From Tritrichomonas musculus (lineage: Eukaryota; Parabasalia; Tritrichomonadida; Tritrichomonadidae): 64,000 bases of DNA. Below, piece by piece: positions 1 through 8,839 of the stretch. Numbering within the stretch: position 1 is the first letter of the stretch; every line of letters begins with the position of its first letter. The stretch spans positions 2,418,001 to 2,482,000 of the forward strand of contig JAPFFF010000010.1 in the NCBI GenBank assembly GCA_039105265.1. Reading direction: 5' to 3'. Below the pieces are notes generated by a model, which did not search any database, was not told where the DNA came from, and was given only the letters and a program-made list of their open reading frames with translations. The translations under genes were made by a program, and so were the position numbers.

Positions 1-2
1 AA

Positions 3-1400
3 TTTGGTTTAACCGAAATTAATTTAGGTGTTTTTATACATTGTATAAAAGTAAAAGAAATTGTTATTCCATCTTCTGTAACAAAAATTAGAAATTATGC
101 ATTTGCTTTTTGCCGATCATTAACGAAAATAATAATTCCTTCATCAATAGAAGAAATTGGCTCTGGAGCTTTTATGAATTGTTCATCTCTTATAAATATA
201 TCAATTCCTTCAAAAATAACCAAAATAAATCCCCAAACTTTTAAATTATGCTCCTCATTGAAACAAGTAACCATTCCTTCATCAGTTAAGTTAATAGATA
301 AAAATGCTTTTCATAATTGCGCATCACTTGATGAAATTATAATTCCTTCATCATGTATAGAAATTGGTTCAGGTGCTTTTATAAATTGCTCGTCTCTTAA
401 AAATATAACAATTCATTCAAAGTTGACCAAAATACATGAAGCAGCTTTTCAATTATGTTTTTCATTAAAGCAAATAACAATTCCTTCATTAGTAGAAGAA
501 ATTGGTGATTGTGCATTTGTGAATTGCTCATCTCTTACAAAAATATCAATTCAATCAAAACTGACAAAAATAAATCTGGCAACATTCGCATCATGTTTTT
601 CATTAAAAGAAATAACAATTCCTTCTTCTGTTAAATTAATAGATAAATACGCTTTTAAAGATTGCACATCACTTGAAAAAATAGTGATTCCCTCATCAGT
701 AGAAGAAATCGGTTCTTATGCATTTATGAATTGTTCATCTCTCAGAAACATATCAAATCATTCCCATTTAAAGAGCATTGAACAATACACTTTCTGTGAT
801 TGCACATCATTAGTAAATATTAAACTTTGCTTCTCCCTAAAAATAATAGAAGAAGGAGCTTTTGGAAGATGTACATCATTGAAAAGCATATCTCTTCCAT
901 CATCTGTAAAAGAAATAGGTAACTTTTCTTTTGCTCAATGCGAATCCCTTGAACAAATATATATTCCTTCATCTGTAGAATCGATTGGATATGGTGCTTT
1001 TATGAAATGTGCTTCATTAAAAAAAATAAAAATTCCTCCTAAAATAAAAACAATAGAAGAAAAAGCATTTTATCATTGCAGTTCTTTAACATCTATAAAG
1101 ATTCCTTCATCTGTAAGATGCATTGATTATTCAGCTTTTGCTTTTTGTTCTTCTTTAAAAAAAGTTGATGCACCTTCAGTTGAAAAAATCGCATGTGATG
1201 CTTTTAATGATTGCCATTGTGATATCAAATTTAATCTTCCACCAAAAGTTAAAATAATATCTCCTTTTGGATATGGCTTACTTTATTCAAGAAAGAGTGT
1301 TTTACACAAGAAATTTCTGAAAATCATTGGTTTTGCAGTTATGGTGTTATTTTTTATATGTTTGTGTTTCATCATAAACAAATTTAAATATATAAAATAA
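3..1400 (+). CDS. BspA-like leucine-rich-repeat membrane protein, 5' end outside window
   Basis: The reading frame is open from the first bases of the window, so the true start and any signal peptide lie upstream; the ATG at 174 is internal. What remains is a run of about 23-residue LRR_5 (TpLRR/BspA) repeats, each with the pattern AF..C.SL..I.IPSSV..I. The repeats are followed by one hydrophobic segment near the C-terminus (around IIGFAVMVLFFICLCF) and a short basic tail. This is the type I surface-protein layout of trichomonad BspA-like proteins, which in the family are linked to adhesion and host or bacterial contact. The tail is too short to show a clear sorting motif. A second member of the family lies at 34.5-37.9 kb. 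The family call is secure; the specific ligand is unknown. Confidence 0.9.
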   Translation, partial: FGLTEINLGVFIHCIKVKEIVIPSSVTKIRNYAFAFCRSLTKIIIPSSIEEIGSGAFMNCSSLINISIPSKITKINPQTFKLCSSLKQVTIPSSVKLIDKNAFHNCASLDEIIIPSSCIEIGSGAFINCSSLKNITIHSKLTKIHEAAFQLCFSLKQITIPSLVEEIGDCAFVNCSSLTKISIQSKLTKINLATFASCFSLKEITIPSSVKLIDKYAFKDCTSLEKIVIPSSVEEIGSYAFMNCSSLRNISNHSHLKSIEQYTFCDCTSLVNIKLCFSLKIIEEGAFGRCTSLKSISLPSSVKEIGNFSFAQCESLEQIYIPSSVESIGYGAFMKCASLKKIKIPPKIKTIEEKAFYHCSSLTSIKIPSSVRCIDYSAFAFCSSLKKVDAPSVEKIACDAFNDCHCDIKFNLPPKVKIISPFGYGLLYSRKSVLHKKFLKIIGFAVMVLFFICLCFIINKFKYIK

Positions 1401-1442
1401 AATATTTTAGCCTCAAAATAATTTCATTAAGAAGATTAAATA

Positions 1443-1444
<2 letters not shown>

Positions 1445-1474
<30 letters not shown>
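1445..1474. repeat. T30 homopolymer
   Basis: An uninterrupted run of about 30 T lies 45 bp downstream of the BspA-like stop codon and just before the tRNA-Gly-like gene. It is preceded by AAATATC, as is the T29 run at 39049-39077. Confidence 0.9.
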
Positions 1475-1476
<2 letters not shown>

Positions 1477-1508
1477 TGAAAGCCAGTTTTTTAATGTATC
1501 TTCTGGAA

Positions 1509-1579
1509 GCGAGACTGTTGTATTGGTAGCATATGGTCCCTCCGTGTCCATGAACTGGGTTCGATTCCCAGGTTTCGCA
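1509..1579 (+). tRNA. trnG-UCC: tRNA-Gly (UCC), tentative isotype
   Basis: The acceptor stem GCGAGAC pairs with GTTTCGC, with discriminator A at 1579. The T arm is CTGGG-TTCGATT-CCCAG and the variable loop is 4 nt. The D arm is short but carries the GG of the D loop. The best anticodon arm is TGGTC-CCTCCGT-GTCCA, reading UCC (Gly). Odd points are a U-U mismatch in the anticodon stem and C instead of U at position 33. No intron is seen. A T run directly follows and would serve as Pol III terminator. A degenerate tRNA copy is possible because of the anticodon arm. Confidence 0.75.
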
Positions 1580-1631
1580 TTTTTTTGATTTTTGAATTGA
1601 TTTAAATATATTGCTTTTCTAGTATTTGTAC

Positions 1632-1639
1632 ATATATAA

Positions 1640-1670
<31 letters not shown>

Positions 1671-2426
1671 TATATATATATATTTATATATATATATTTA
1701 TATATATATATTTATATATATATATTTATATATATATATTTATATATATATATTTATATATATATATTTATATATATATATTTATATATATATATTTATA
1801 TATATATATTTATATATATATATTTATATATATATATTTATATATATATATTTATATATATATATTTATATATATATATTTATATATATATATTTATATA
1901 TATATATTTATATATATATATTTATATATATATATTTATATATATATATTTATATATATATATTTATATATATATATTTATATATATATATTTATATATA
2001 TATATTTATATATATATATTTATATATATATATTTATATATATATATTTATATATATATATTTATATATATATATTTATATATATATATTTATATATATA
2101 TATTTATATATATATATTTATATATATATATTTATATATATATATTTATATATATATATTTATATATATATATTTATATATATATATTTATATATATATA
2201 TTTATATATATATATTTATATATATATATTTATATATATATATTTATATATATATATTTATATATATATATTTATATATATATATTTATATATATATATT
2301 TATATATATATATTTATATATATATATTTATATATATATATTTATATATATATATTTATATATATATATTTATATATATATATTTATATATATATATTTA
2401 TATATATATATTTATATATATATATT

Positions 2427-2457
<31 letters not shown>

Positions 2458-2462
2458 ATATT
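1632..2462. repeat. 14-bp A/T minisatellite, about 57 copies
   Basis: The sequence consists of near-perfect tandem copies of a 14-bp unit, three T followed by alternating AT. It ends in a pure AT dinucleotide run. A 312-codon open frame of Tyr/Ile/Phe/Leu runs through it only because 14 bp times three equals 42 bp and no stop falls in that frame; it is not a gene. Copies look almost identical, so the array is young or homogenised. Confidence 0.95.
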
Positions 2463-2568
2463 GTTTATTTCATTAAAAAAGTAAAAATCAATAAGATAAA
2501 TAGAATTATATTGTTGGGCTATTTATTTTATGAAAAAGTTTTTATGATACTTTTCAGAGTATAAATAG

Positions 2569-2573
2569 TCAAT
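2569..2573 (+). promoter_or_regulatory. initiator-like TCAAT upstream of the thioredoxin-like gene
   Basis: TCAAT is centred about 8 nt before the ATG at 2579. It resembles the trichomonad initiator TCA(Y)(W) except at the Y position. Very short 5' leaders are normal in the group. No mapped transcript end is available. Confidence 0.3.
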
Positions 2574-2578
2574 AAAAA

Positions 2579-3670
2579 ATGCTTTATTTACTCATACTTT
2601 CAGTTAGAATATTTGTTAACGATCACAATGTCGATGAAGTTATTGAAAAATCATACAGTACTCCAGTATTTTGTGTTTTTTATTCTCCAAATTGTCCTCC
2701 TTGTCGAATGATGCACCCATATTGGCTTCAATTCATGAACAAATACGCCTTTGATCCCAACATCATTGTTGCAGAATGCGAAAGTTACACCAACCATGTT
2801 GCAGCTCGCAAAATGCTGTATTTTTCCTCCTTTCCAACATATGGTCTAATCATTAAAGGAAAAGGAACAATTCTAAATGTTGAAAGGACTTACAAAGGCT
2901 TCAAATCGAAAGCTGAAGAAATAAAGAAGATAAATATTCGTGACACTTGCGGCTATTATAACGAATCTGATCAAAATCTGAATAATTATCCAGCAATTGT
3001 AATAGAGTCAAATGAAGGTGAAATAATTGACTGCTCATATTTACATCAATTATCAAAAAGTTCTGGTATTTCACAATCACATTTCTACCTATCGGCGGCC
3101 CCTTTCAATCAATTCATTTGGCCCCCTCAAACTATAAGGGACATCAAAATTATTTTTTCCAATTCAAAAAGTTTGTATTTCAAAGGAAAAAAAAAAATTA
3201 AAAATGTGGCTTCGTTTATTAAAGATCAATTTAGTAATCCTCCTTTGTATGATTGGAACGTGAACTTCCCTCATAAGTCCGATAGGAAAAGTGTCATTAT
3301 CGTTTATAATGATTTGAATTCAATTCAAAATTTTTACGATTTTGCCTATGAAAGATCCGACAAGTTTTCTTTCTCAAAAAGTCGATTTGACATCTCTAAT
3401 TCATCCTTCGGTTTTTTGGAAGTGAAGGACCTCCCAGCAATGGTCTTCCCAGACTTGAACAACGGGACCTGCTCGGTGCTCAAGAACATCGATACAAACA
3501 TGAACTTGCGAGTCTTGTTTGACAACCAAAGATTCGGAAAAAGCACCTTCCCTTTCAAGAGTTTCTACAGAATCAGAACAATGGGGCTGCTGTTCGCTGG
3601 TCCTGCAATTTTTTGTATCGTCGTGATTATTTTTATTATCAAAAAGACAAAACCGGAAAAAGCTGAATAA
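2579..3670 (+). CDS. membrane-anchored thioredoxin-domain protein (PDI-like)
   Basis: This 363-residue protein has a short hydrophobic N-terminus (MLYLLILSVRIFV), probably a signal peptide. A thioredoxin domain follows with the redox motif CPPC at about residue 38 in FYSPNCPPCRMM, and the partner proline lies in a SSFPTY loop. There is a long C-terminal region without a recognised domain, then one membrane helix (FAGPAIFCIVVIIFIIKK) and a lysine-rich tail. This is the layout of TMX-type oxidoreductases of the endoplasmic reticulum, which make or exchange disulfides. CPPC instead of the PDI-type CGHC suggests a different redox potential. The tail has lysines but not an exact KKXX retrieval signal. 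The ATG at 2579 follows an in-frame stop and an A/T-rich leader. Confidence 0.75.
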   Translation: MLYLLILSVRIFVNDHNVDEVIEKSYSTPVFCVFYSPNCPPCRMMHPYWLQFMNKYAFDPNIIVAECESYTNHVAARKMLYFSSFPTYGLIIKGKGTILNVERTYKGFKSKAEEIKKINIRDTCGYYNESDQNLNNYPAIVIESNEGEIIDCSYLHQLSKSSGISQSHFYLSAAPFNQFIWPPQTIRDIKIIFSNSKSLYFKGKKKIKNVASFIKDQFSNPPLYDWNVNFPHKSDRKSVIIVYNDLNSIQNFYDFAYERSDKFSFSKSRFDISNSSFGFLEVKDLPAMVFPDLNNGTCSVLKNIDTNMNLRVLFDNQRFGKSTFPFKSFYRIRTMGLLFAGPAIFCIVVIIFIIKKTKPEKAE

Positions 3671-3825
3671 AAAATATTTTTTATTTGAATTTTTAAAATG
3701 ATTTTTGGTCTTGTAATTCAAGTAATTTTTGAATTATAAGGTGTGCTGTTTTGAAATGGAAAAATAATTCGAAATTATTTTGTCTAATAATAATTTTTTT
3801 TTTTTATTTTTAATTCAATATAAAT

Positions 3826-3853
3826 CACTTTTTGAATAGTCATTCAAAAAGTG
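3826..3853. repeat. perfect 12-bp inverted repeat in the 3671-4012 spacer
   Basis: CACTTTTTGAAT and its exact reverse complement are separated by 4 nt. It lies in the 340-bp spacer between the thioredoxin-like gene and tRNA-Gln; the rest of the spacer is A/T-rich with nothing recognisable. The arm shares CACTTTTTGAA with the TIRs of the small element at 39.6-40.0 kb. It could be a 3'-end hairpin, a protein-binding palindrome or a relic of such an element. Confidence 0.8.
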
Positions 3854-4012
3854 CATATTTTAATATGATTAAAAGTATCTTGAAAAATTAATATGATATA
3901 ATATATATTTTTAACTTAAATATATTTTATAATGATAACAGTATCGTTTTTGAAAAAACTGAAAACCGGGTTGATTTTAATATGTTAAAACGAATGAAAT
4001 CAACTAAAAAAA

Positions 4013-4085
4013 TTTTCTAGTGAGGAATCGAACCTCAATTCCAAACTTCAAAGGCTTGTGTGCTCACCAATTACACCACTAGAAA
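4013..4085 (-). tRNA. trnQ-UUG: tRNA-Gln (UUG)
   Basis: Read on the minus strand, acceptor TTTCTAG pairs with CTAGAAA and A is the discriminator. The D arm is GTGT...GCAC, and the anticodon arm CAAGC-CTTTGAA-GTTTG gives anticodon UUG with U33 in place. The T arm is TGAGG-TTCGATT-CCTCA and the variable loop is 4 nt. All stems pair, with one G-U. A run of T follows the 3' end as a Pol III terminator. There is no intron. Confidence 0.95.
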
Positions 4086-4172
4086 TTCTTGATATATTAT
4101 CTAAAATTATAATTTCATTAACTAATAAAGACTCAAATGTATTATTGATTTAATTATTGAGTTTTTTCTTTT

Positions 4173-4808
4173 TTATTCAATTATTTTTAGTGTCTTCAAA
4201 TACTCAATAGCAAAGAATGATTGGCCAAAATCAGTTGGATGGACGCCATCTCTTGATAATTGCTCATTTGTGTATGTTTTTGATTCAATTTTGCTTCTTT
4301 GAATTGATTCAAAATCAAATAAAATGCAACCAAACTTTTTTGCAAGTTCTTTTACTTTTGCAATTTTTTCATTTAAATCAGGATGAAAACAATTCTTTTG
4401 GGGATCCAAATCTACAAGAAATGGAGTGATTAGCATGATTTGTATATTAGGGAAATCTTTTTTAATTTTGGTCAGTAATTCAGAATATTCTTTTTCATAA
4501 CGTTCAATTGGGCATGGATCGTTTTCATCGAACTTTCTCCAAGTATCGTTGATTCCAATCATTATTGAAATAAAATCAGGATGAACATCAAATATATCCT
4601 TTTGATATCTTTGGAGTAAGTTTCTTACTCTATCACATCCAACACCACGGTTAACAAATTTGACGTTTGAATCTGGATATAATGCCTGGTAAATTGCACT
4701 AATTTTTCCAGGATATCCTGTTCCAATAGGTACTTCGCTTCTTCCCCATTCTGTGATGCTATCTCCTTGGAATAAAACAGTGGAGTTTGGTTTAAAATAT
4801 GGATTCAT
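4173..4808 (-). CDS. SGNH/GDSL-family hydrolase
   Basis: This 211-residue single-domain protein has all SGNH blocks. Block I is FQGDSIT with the nucleophile serine near residue 17. The block II region contains RGVGCDR, block III is MIGINDTW, and block V is RDGVHPT carrying the catalytic Asp and His. Family members are esterases, lipases or acyl/acetyl-hydrolases. No signal peptide or membrane segment is seen, so it is probably cytosolic. Length and motif spelling match bacterial (Firmicutes/Bacteroidetes) single-domain SGNH enzymes, and lateral acquisition is plausible; this is inference from pattern only. It lies just upstream of tRNA-Gln on the same strand. The ATG is preceded by two TCA initiator-like sites. 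Confidence 0.85.
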   Translation of the reverse strand: MNPYFKPNSTVLFQGDSITEWGRSEVPIGTGYPGKISAIYQALYPDSNVKFVNRGVGCDRVRNLLQRYQKDIFDVHPDFISIMIGINDTWRKFDENDPCPIERYEKEYSELLTKIKKDFPNIQIMLITPFLVDLDPQKNCFHPDLNEKIAKVKELAKKFGCILFDFESIQRSKIESKTYTNEQLSRDGVHPTDFGQSFFAIEYLKTLKIIE

Positions 4809-4819
4809 TATGAAAGTGA
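4809..4819 (-). promoter_or_regulatory. initiator-like TCACT/TCATA before the SGNH gene
   Basis: On the minus strand TCACT and TCATA lie within 11 nt of the ATG. Both fit the trichomonad initiator TCA(Y)(W), implying a leader of a few nucleotides. This rests on motif position only. Confidence 0.4.
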
Positions 4820-5640
4820 TATATGGATTTAATTTTTTATTTTTTTGTACTCAATTTATTGAATTTTTTCTGAACTCAATTAATATTGAAAATAAAAAAG
4901 TTAATTTAACTTTTTTAATGAAATTATTGATTGTATATCTCATCATTGAATTTTATAAAATGATTTTATAATTGATTTTTAAGGACTTATATCCTATTCA
5001 ATGTTGAAAATTCAATTAAATTTCATTAATAGCTTTTCATGAAAATAATTGAGGAGCAAATTTTTGAAAAACTGAAATGCTTATCATATTTGTAGATTGC
5101 TGGTATGTTTAAATAAATAAATAAATAAAATATCGGTTAAAAAGCTACTTCATTTAATTAATTTATCACAACTTTTTCTGTGTTTTATATAACTCAAAAA
5201 GTTGTACACATAAAATAGAGTATAATTTTGGAGCGTTTCAATGAAATATCATTATTTTTGACTTAAAATTTTTCAATAGGTTTACTCAGCTGTAATGAAG
5301 GGACAAAATAAATGATAAAAAATAATTGAGATAAAAGTCGTTTCTAATATATCCAGCTTATAATAGTATTATAATTCTATTATTTATATTCATCTTTTTT
5401 AATTTTTTCAAAGCCCTCTTATTGGAAAAAACTGAATATAATGCCAATATCTTATTTAAGAAATCGATTTTTGAGCATTATGGAGAAAAAATCATTTTTC
5501 CATTCATACCATTTATCAGTTTTATATCTACTTATTTTACTAGTCAATGAAATTCTAAAATATGAATCGATTCTAATATAGTTGGACCTTTCTGAGAAGC
5601 ATTCAAAAAGTTATCATCCATCAGAAAAAATAAGATTAAA
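4820..5640. other. A/T-rich intergenic spacer
   Basis: No coding frame or RNA gene is recognisable here. It contains a short AAAT tetranucleotide tract near 5113 and one copy of TCAAAAAGTT near 5195. Confidence 0.6.
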
Positions 5641-5789
5641 CGTATTTGGCAGCAGACAGACCTCAGTCAATTTCGCAACAGTGGTCAATTTTTTACCTTT
5701 TAATAAATAAATAAATAAAAAAAAAAAAAAAATGGTAAAAAATTGGAAATTGCTGGCAAAATTGACTGGTTTGTCTGCTAGCAAATACG
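5641..5789. repeat. long imperfect inverted repeat (fold-back element or hairpin RNA)
   Basis: The left arm 5641-5697 begins CGTATTTGGCAGCAGAC. It is matched by the reverse complement of the right arm 5734-5789, which ends GTCTGCTAGCAAATACG. The arms are about 57 bp, roughly 80 percent complementary, and are separated by a loop of AAAT repeats and an A run. The arms are clearly richer in G+C than the flanks. No target-site duplication is obvious. It could be a small fold-back MITE or a transcribed hairpin. Confidence 0.75.
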
Positions 5790-6055
5790 ACCACTCAAAA
5801 AATAACTAAAATAAAATGGCGAAAAAAAAAATCTTTTTAGGTTAAAAAAATGACCTTGTTGTATTAAAAATTTCAAAATTCTTATATATAAAATATTATG
5901 GTTTAAGTAAATAAATAAGAGTAGAATACTAAATACAAACAATTTATAATTATATGATATTAAACACGTCAAATAAATAAAAAAATGCGTAAATTATGAA
6001 ATGATAAGAAAAACCAATGCAAAAGCATCATTTCATTTAGCATGTCAATTTCTGT

Positions 6056-8839
6056 TTAATGGTCAATATTTTCACCAATAGCATCAATCAGTCGAACACC
6101 TCCATAGACAAAATCTTGGCCACTTTCCTTTTTATATTCAAGAAGCAGCTTTTTGAGCTTCTTATCGAGATTAAACAGCCGATCATTGGCCGCTATTTTT
6201 GTCACCAGCTTCACTCCCGAGGCCTGAGTGGCGGAAGTCAGCCTTGGAGGTGAAGGAGAAGTTGATGACTTGGCTATTTGGTGAGCTTTTTGTGAATCTG
6301 GCTCCTTCTGCTCTTTAGAAGGCGACAGCTGAGAGATTCTCTTGGAAGGCAGCAGCAGAGACCTCTGTGATGAAATCTGGGATGATTTCTCGTTTGGGCT
6401 TTGGCTGCCTTGTTGATGTTCATCATTCAATTTTTGAGAAGGTGACAAAAATTTGCCATTTTTTGAAATCAAAGGTGGTGATGTGATGGTAACTTTTTGA
6501 GAAGACGATAGATTCTTTGTTATTTGAGAAGTGGTTTTTTGTTGAAGTGAAGCGATGTTAACTTTTTGAGAAGATGATAAATTTGATGTTGGTGAAGTGG
6601 AAACTTTTTGTGAAGGTGACAGTTTTGATTTTGTAGAGAATGATTTTGATGATGATATGATTGGCACTTTTTGTGAAGATGACATTAGAGACACTTTTTG
6701 AGATTTGGGTGGCGAAGGCGAGGAAGAAGCAGATTTTGAAGACTTGGTTGATGCTGACTTCTTTTTGCCTTTAGGAGGAGAAGGCGAATTTCTGGATTTT
6801 GAAGGGGATGGGCCACTGATGATCTGTATCAAGTCTTCTCTCTCGAGGACCAGTTCGAGGATCTCTCTGAATTTATTTTGTATTTTGGAGAGACGTTTAT
6901 ATTCGATATTTAAATAGATGGCGATATTCTCCAAATTGCTCAAATTATCGCCTTCGTTTGTTGCAGCAAAGTCTTTGTAATTTGGCCGGGTTTTCTGTGA
7001 GATATTCAAATTATCACACAAAATTTTGATAGCTTCTTTCAATTTTTGAATGACGATAGGAAGTCGTCTTTTTTTCTGACTTTCAAGGAATTCGATCTCT
7101 TTATCAAGTTCATTTATGTTCTCTATCGTCGGCCTATTTGTCCTCTCAATTTGGTCCTCGGAATCGACGGCCAAAATATAATACAAAAAGTCGATTTTTT
7201 GATTTTTCTCACTTATTGAAATATAACGGTTTTCTCTCAATTCTCTCAATTTTATTGTATAGTCCTCAAGCAGTGACAGCGAGTTTGTGTCGTATAAGCC
7301 GTTCTCGAGAATGTTCGATATGTCAGGAGGAAGTTCCTCGTGAAGATCGCCCAAAAACTGAGTGATCGACTTCCTGAGAGCGTCCAAGATGGCGACTCGG
7401 CGCTTCTTCTCGTTCTTCAGAAGTTTTAGACGCCTCTTGAAATGAAGAAGGCGAGTCTCGCTTAGATCGCTCTCGTTGTCTGCATCGAAATTGAGGAATT
7501 TTTCGAGATTGAAAGCTTCCTTCACTGAGTCGTTGATTTCGAATTGTTCCTTGCTTTCATCAGCTGTGCTGTTTTCTTCACTTTTTGTGTCGTTGTTGTT
7601 GCTGTTTGCTTCGGCGTTGTTCTTATTTTCATTGCTTTTGGCGCTTTCTATATTTCTATTGCTTTTGTTGCTGTCATTTTTGTCTGCCTCTTTTTCGTTG
7701 TCATTGCTGCTGCTGTTTTCCTCAGTTTCGCTATTTTTACTATTTTTATCGTTTCTTGTACTGTCATTGCTGCTATTGATTTTGCTGTCTTCTCTACTTT
7801 TGGAGTTTTCATTTCTTTGGCTTTCTTTTTCACTCATGATGTTGTTGCTGCTTCTTGTGCTTTCATTACTTTGGCAGTTATTGTTGTCATTTGCACTTTC
7901 ATTATTCTGGCTTTCTTTTTCATTCATGTTGTTGTTGCTACTTCTTGTGCTTTCATTACTTTGGCAGTTATTGTTGTCATTTGCACTTTCACTACTTCGG
8001 TTTTCTTCCTTATTCATGCTGTCACTGTTGCTTCTTGTGCTTTCATTACTTTGGTTGTTATTGTTGTCATTTGCACTTTCATTATTCTGGCTTTCTTTTT
8101 CATTCATGTTGTTGTTGCTACTTCTTGTGCTTTCATTACTTTGGCCGTTATTTCTGCCCTTGTTTTCTTCTTCACTTTTGTTGTTGTTTTTTTTAGTTTT
8201 ATTTCCAATCAATTTGTTTTGTTCATTTTCATCATTTTTGTTGTTTAAATCCTCGTTGTCTTCAACGTCTCCTTCTTTGTTACGAATGCTTCTTTCATTT
8301 CTTTCAACAGAATTTTCGCCAATTTTTGAATCTTTCATTTTGCGACTTTTTTCATCGTTGTTGCCTTTATTGTTTTGATCGTTATTATTGCATTTATTGG
8401 TAATTTCTTTCTTTTTTTCTTTTTTATCTGTTTTTTCTTCATTTGGGATGTCGAGGTTGCGATATATTGAAATAATTTGAGTTTGTATTTGTTCGAATTC
8501 TTTAATTCTCGGTTCATACTTCTTTTTGAGTTTATCAATGGATTCTATTGTTATTTCTCGTTGTTTTAAAAGAGGTAATGAAGAAATATCTGGTATCTCT
8601 TGTTCTTTTTCGCCATATAATATTTTGAGATGATTAAAATTTGTAACTAGTGCTTTTATCTCTTCGCGAAGTTTTTGACACTCCAAATCGTAATTATTAA
8701 TGAAGTTTTCATAAGCATTTAACAGTGTTTTTGATAATTTATTCATTTCATTTGTGCGTTCTTCCTTTGTAAGTCCTGTAATTTGCCACAATCTTTCGAG
8801 TTTAGAATCAACAGCAAATGTTATAAGATTGTTAGTCAT
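6056..8839 (-). CDS. MAP65/ASE1/PRC1-family microtubule-bundling protein with large low-complexity insertion
   Basis: In this 927-residue protein, residues 1 to about 135 match the MAP65/ASE1 N-terminus: a LERLWQITGLTKEER start, then long coiled coil with LREEIKALV and ILYGEKE. Residues about 445-690 resume the family rod with LKLLKNEKKRRVAIL and a second LESQKKRR.PIV...LCDNL block. Between them lie about 300 residues of Asn/Ser/Glu low complexity, including a 30-residue repeat present about four times. The C-terminus is Ser/Pro/Lys-rich with many SSSQKV or PSPSP steps, then a short helical end. Family members cross-link antiparallel microtubules in the spindle midzone; in trichomonads the pelta-axostyle or spindle are possible sites. 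The basic Ser-rich tail is expected to bind tubulin and carry phosphosites. The ATG at 8839 is clear. Confidence 0.75.
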   Translation of the reverse strand: MTNNLITFAVDSKLERLWQITGLTKEERTNEMNKLSKTLLNAYENFINNYDLECQKLREEIKALVTNFNHLKILYGEKEQEIPDISSLPLLKQREITIESIDKLKKKYEPRIKEFEQIQTQIISIYRNLDIPNEEKTDKKEKKKEITNKCNNNDQNNKGNNDEKSRKMKDSKIGENSVERNERSIRNKEGDVEDNEDLNNKNDENEQNKLIGNKTKKNNNKSEEENKGRNNGQSNESTRSSNNNMNEKESQNNESANDNNNNQSNESTRSNSDSMNKEENRSSESANDNNNCQSNESTRSSNNNMNEKESQNNESANDNNNCQSNESTRSSNNIMSEKESQRNENSKSREDSKINSSNDSTRNDKNSKNSETEENSSSNDNEKEADKNDSNKSNRNIESAKSNENKNNAEANSNNNDTKSEENSTADESKEQFEINDSVKEAFNLEKFLNFDADNESDLSETRLLHFKRRLKLLKNEKKRRVAILDALRKSITQFLGDLHEELPPDISNILENGLYDTNSLSLLEDYTIKLRELRENRYISISEKNQKIDFLYYILAVDSEDQIERTNRPTIENINELDKEIEFLESQKKRRLPIVIQKLKEAIKILCDNLNISQKTRPNYKDFAATNEGDNLSNLENIAIYLNIEYKRLSKIQNKFREILELVLEREDLIQIISGPSPSKSRNSPSPPKGKKKSASTKSSKSASSSPSPPKSQKVSLMSSSQKVPIISSSKSFSTKSKLSPSQKVSTSPTSNLSSSQKVNIASLQQKTTSQITKNLSSSQKVTITSPPLISKNGKFLSPSQKLNDEHQQGSQSPNEKSSQISSQRSLLLPSKRISQLSPSKEQKEPDSQKAHQIAKSSTSPSPPRLTSATQASGVKLVTKIAANDRLFNLDKKLKKLLLEYKKESGQDFVYGGVRLIDAIGENIDH
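7835..8150. repeat. 90-bp coding repeat within the MAP65-like gene
   Basis: About four copies of a 30-codon unit with peptide core NNMNEKESQNNESAND occur in the low-complexity insertion. The length is a multiple of three, so the frame is kept. The long open frames on the opposite strand here are by-products of this composition. Confidence 0.8.

Noticed and set aside
1626-2564. 312-codon Tyr/Ile/Phe/Leu open frame
   Set aside because: It is only the translation of the 14-bp A/T minisatellite.
5778-5972. 64-codon minus-strand frame beside the hairpin
   Set aside because: Composition is A/T-driven and there is no recognisable domain.
7476-8378. 300-codon plus-strand Ser/Leu frame, plus a 234-codon frame beside it
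   Set aside because: Antisense shadow of the Asn/Ser/Glu-rich part of the MAP65-like gene.
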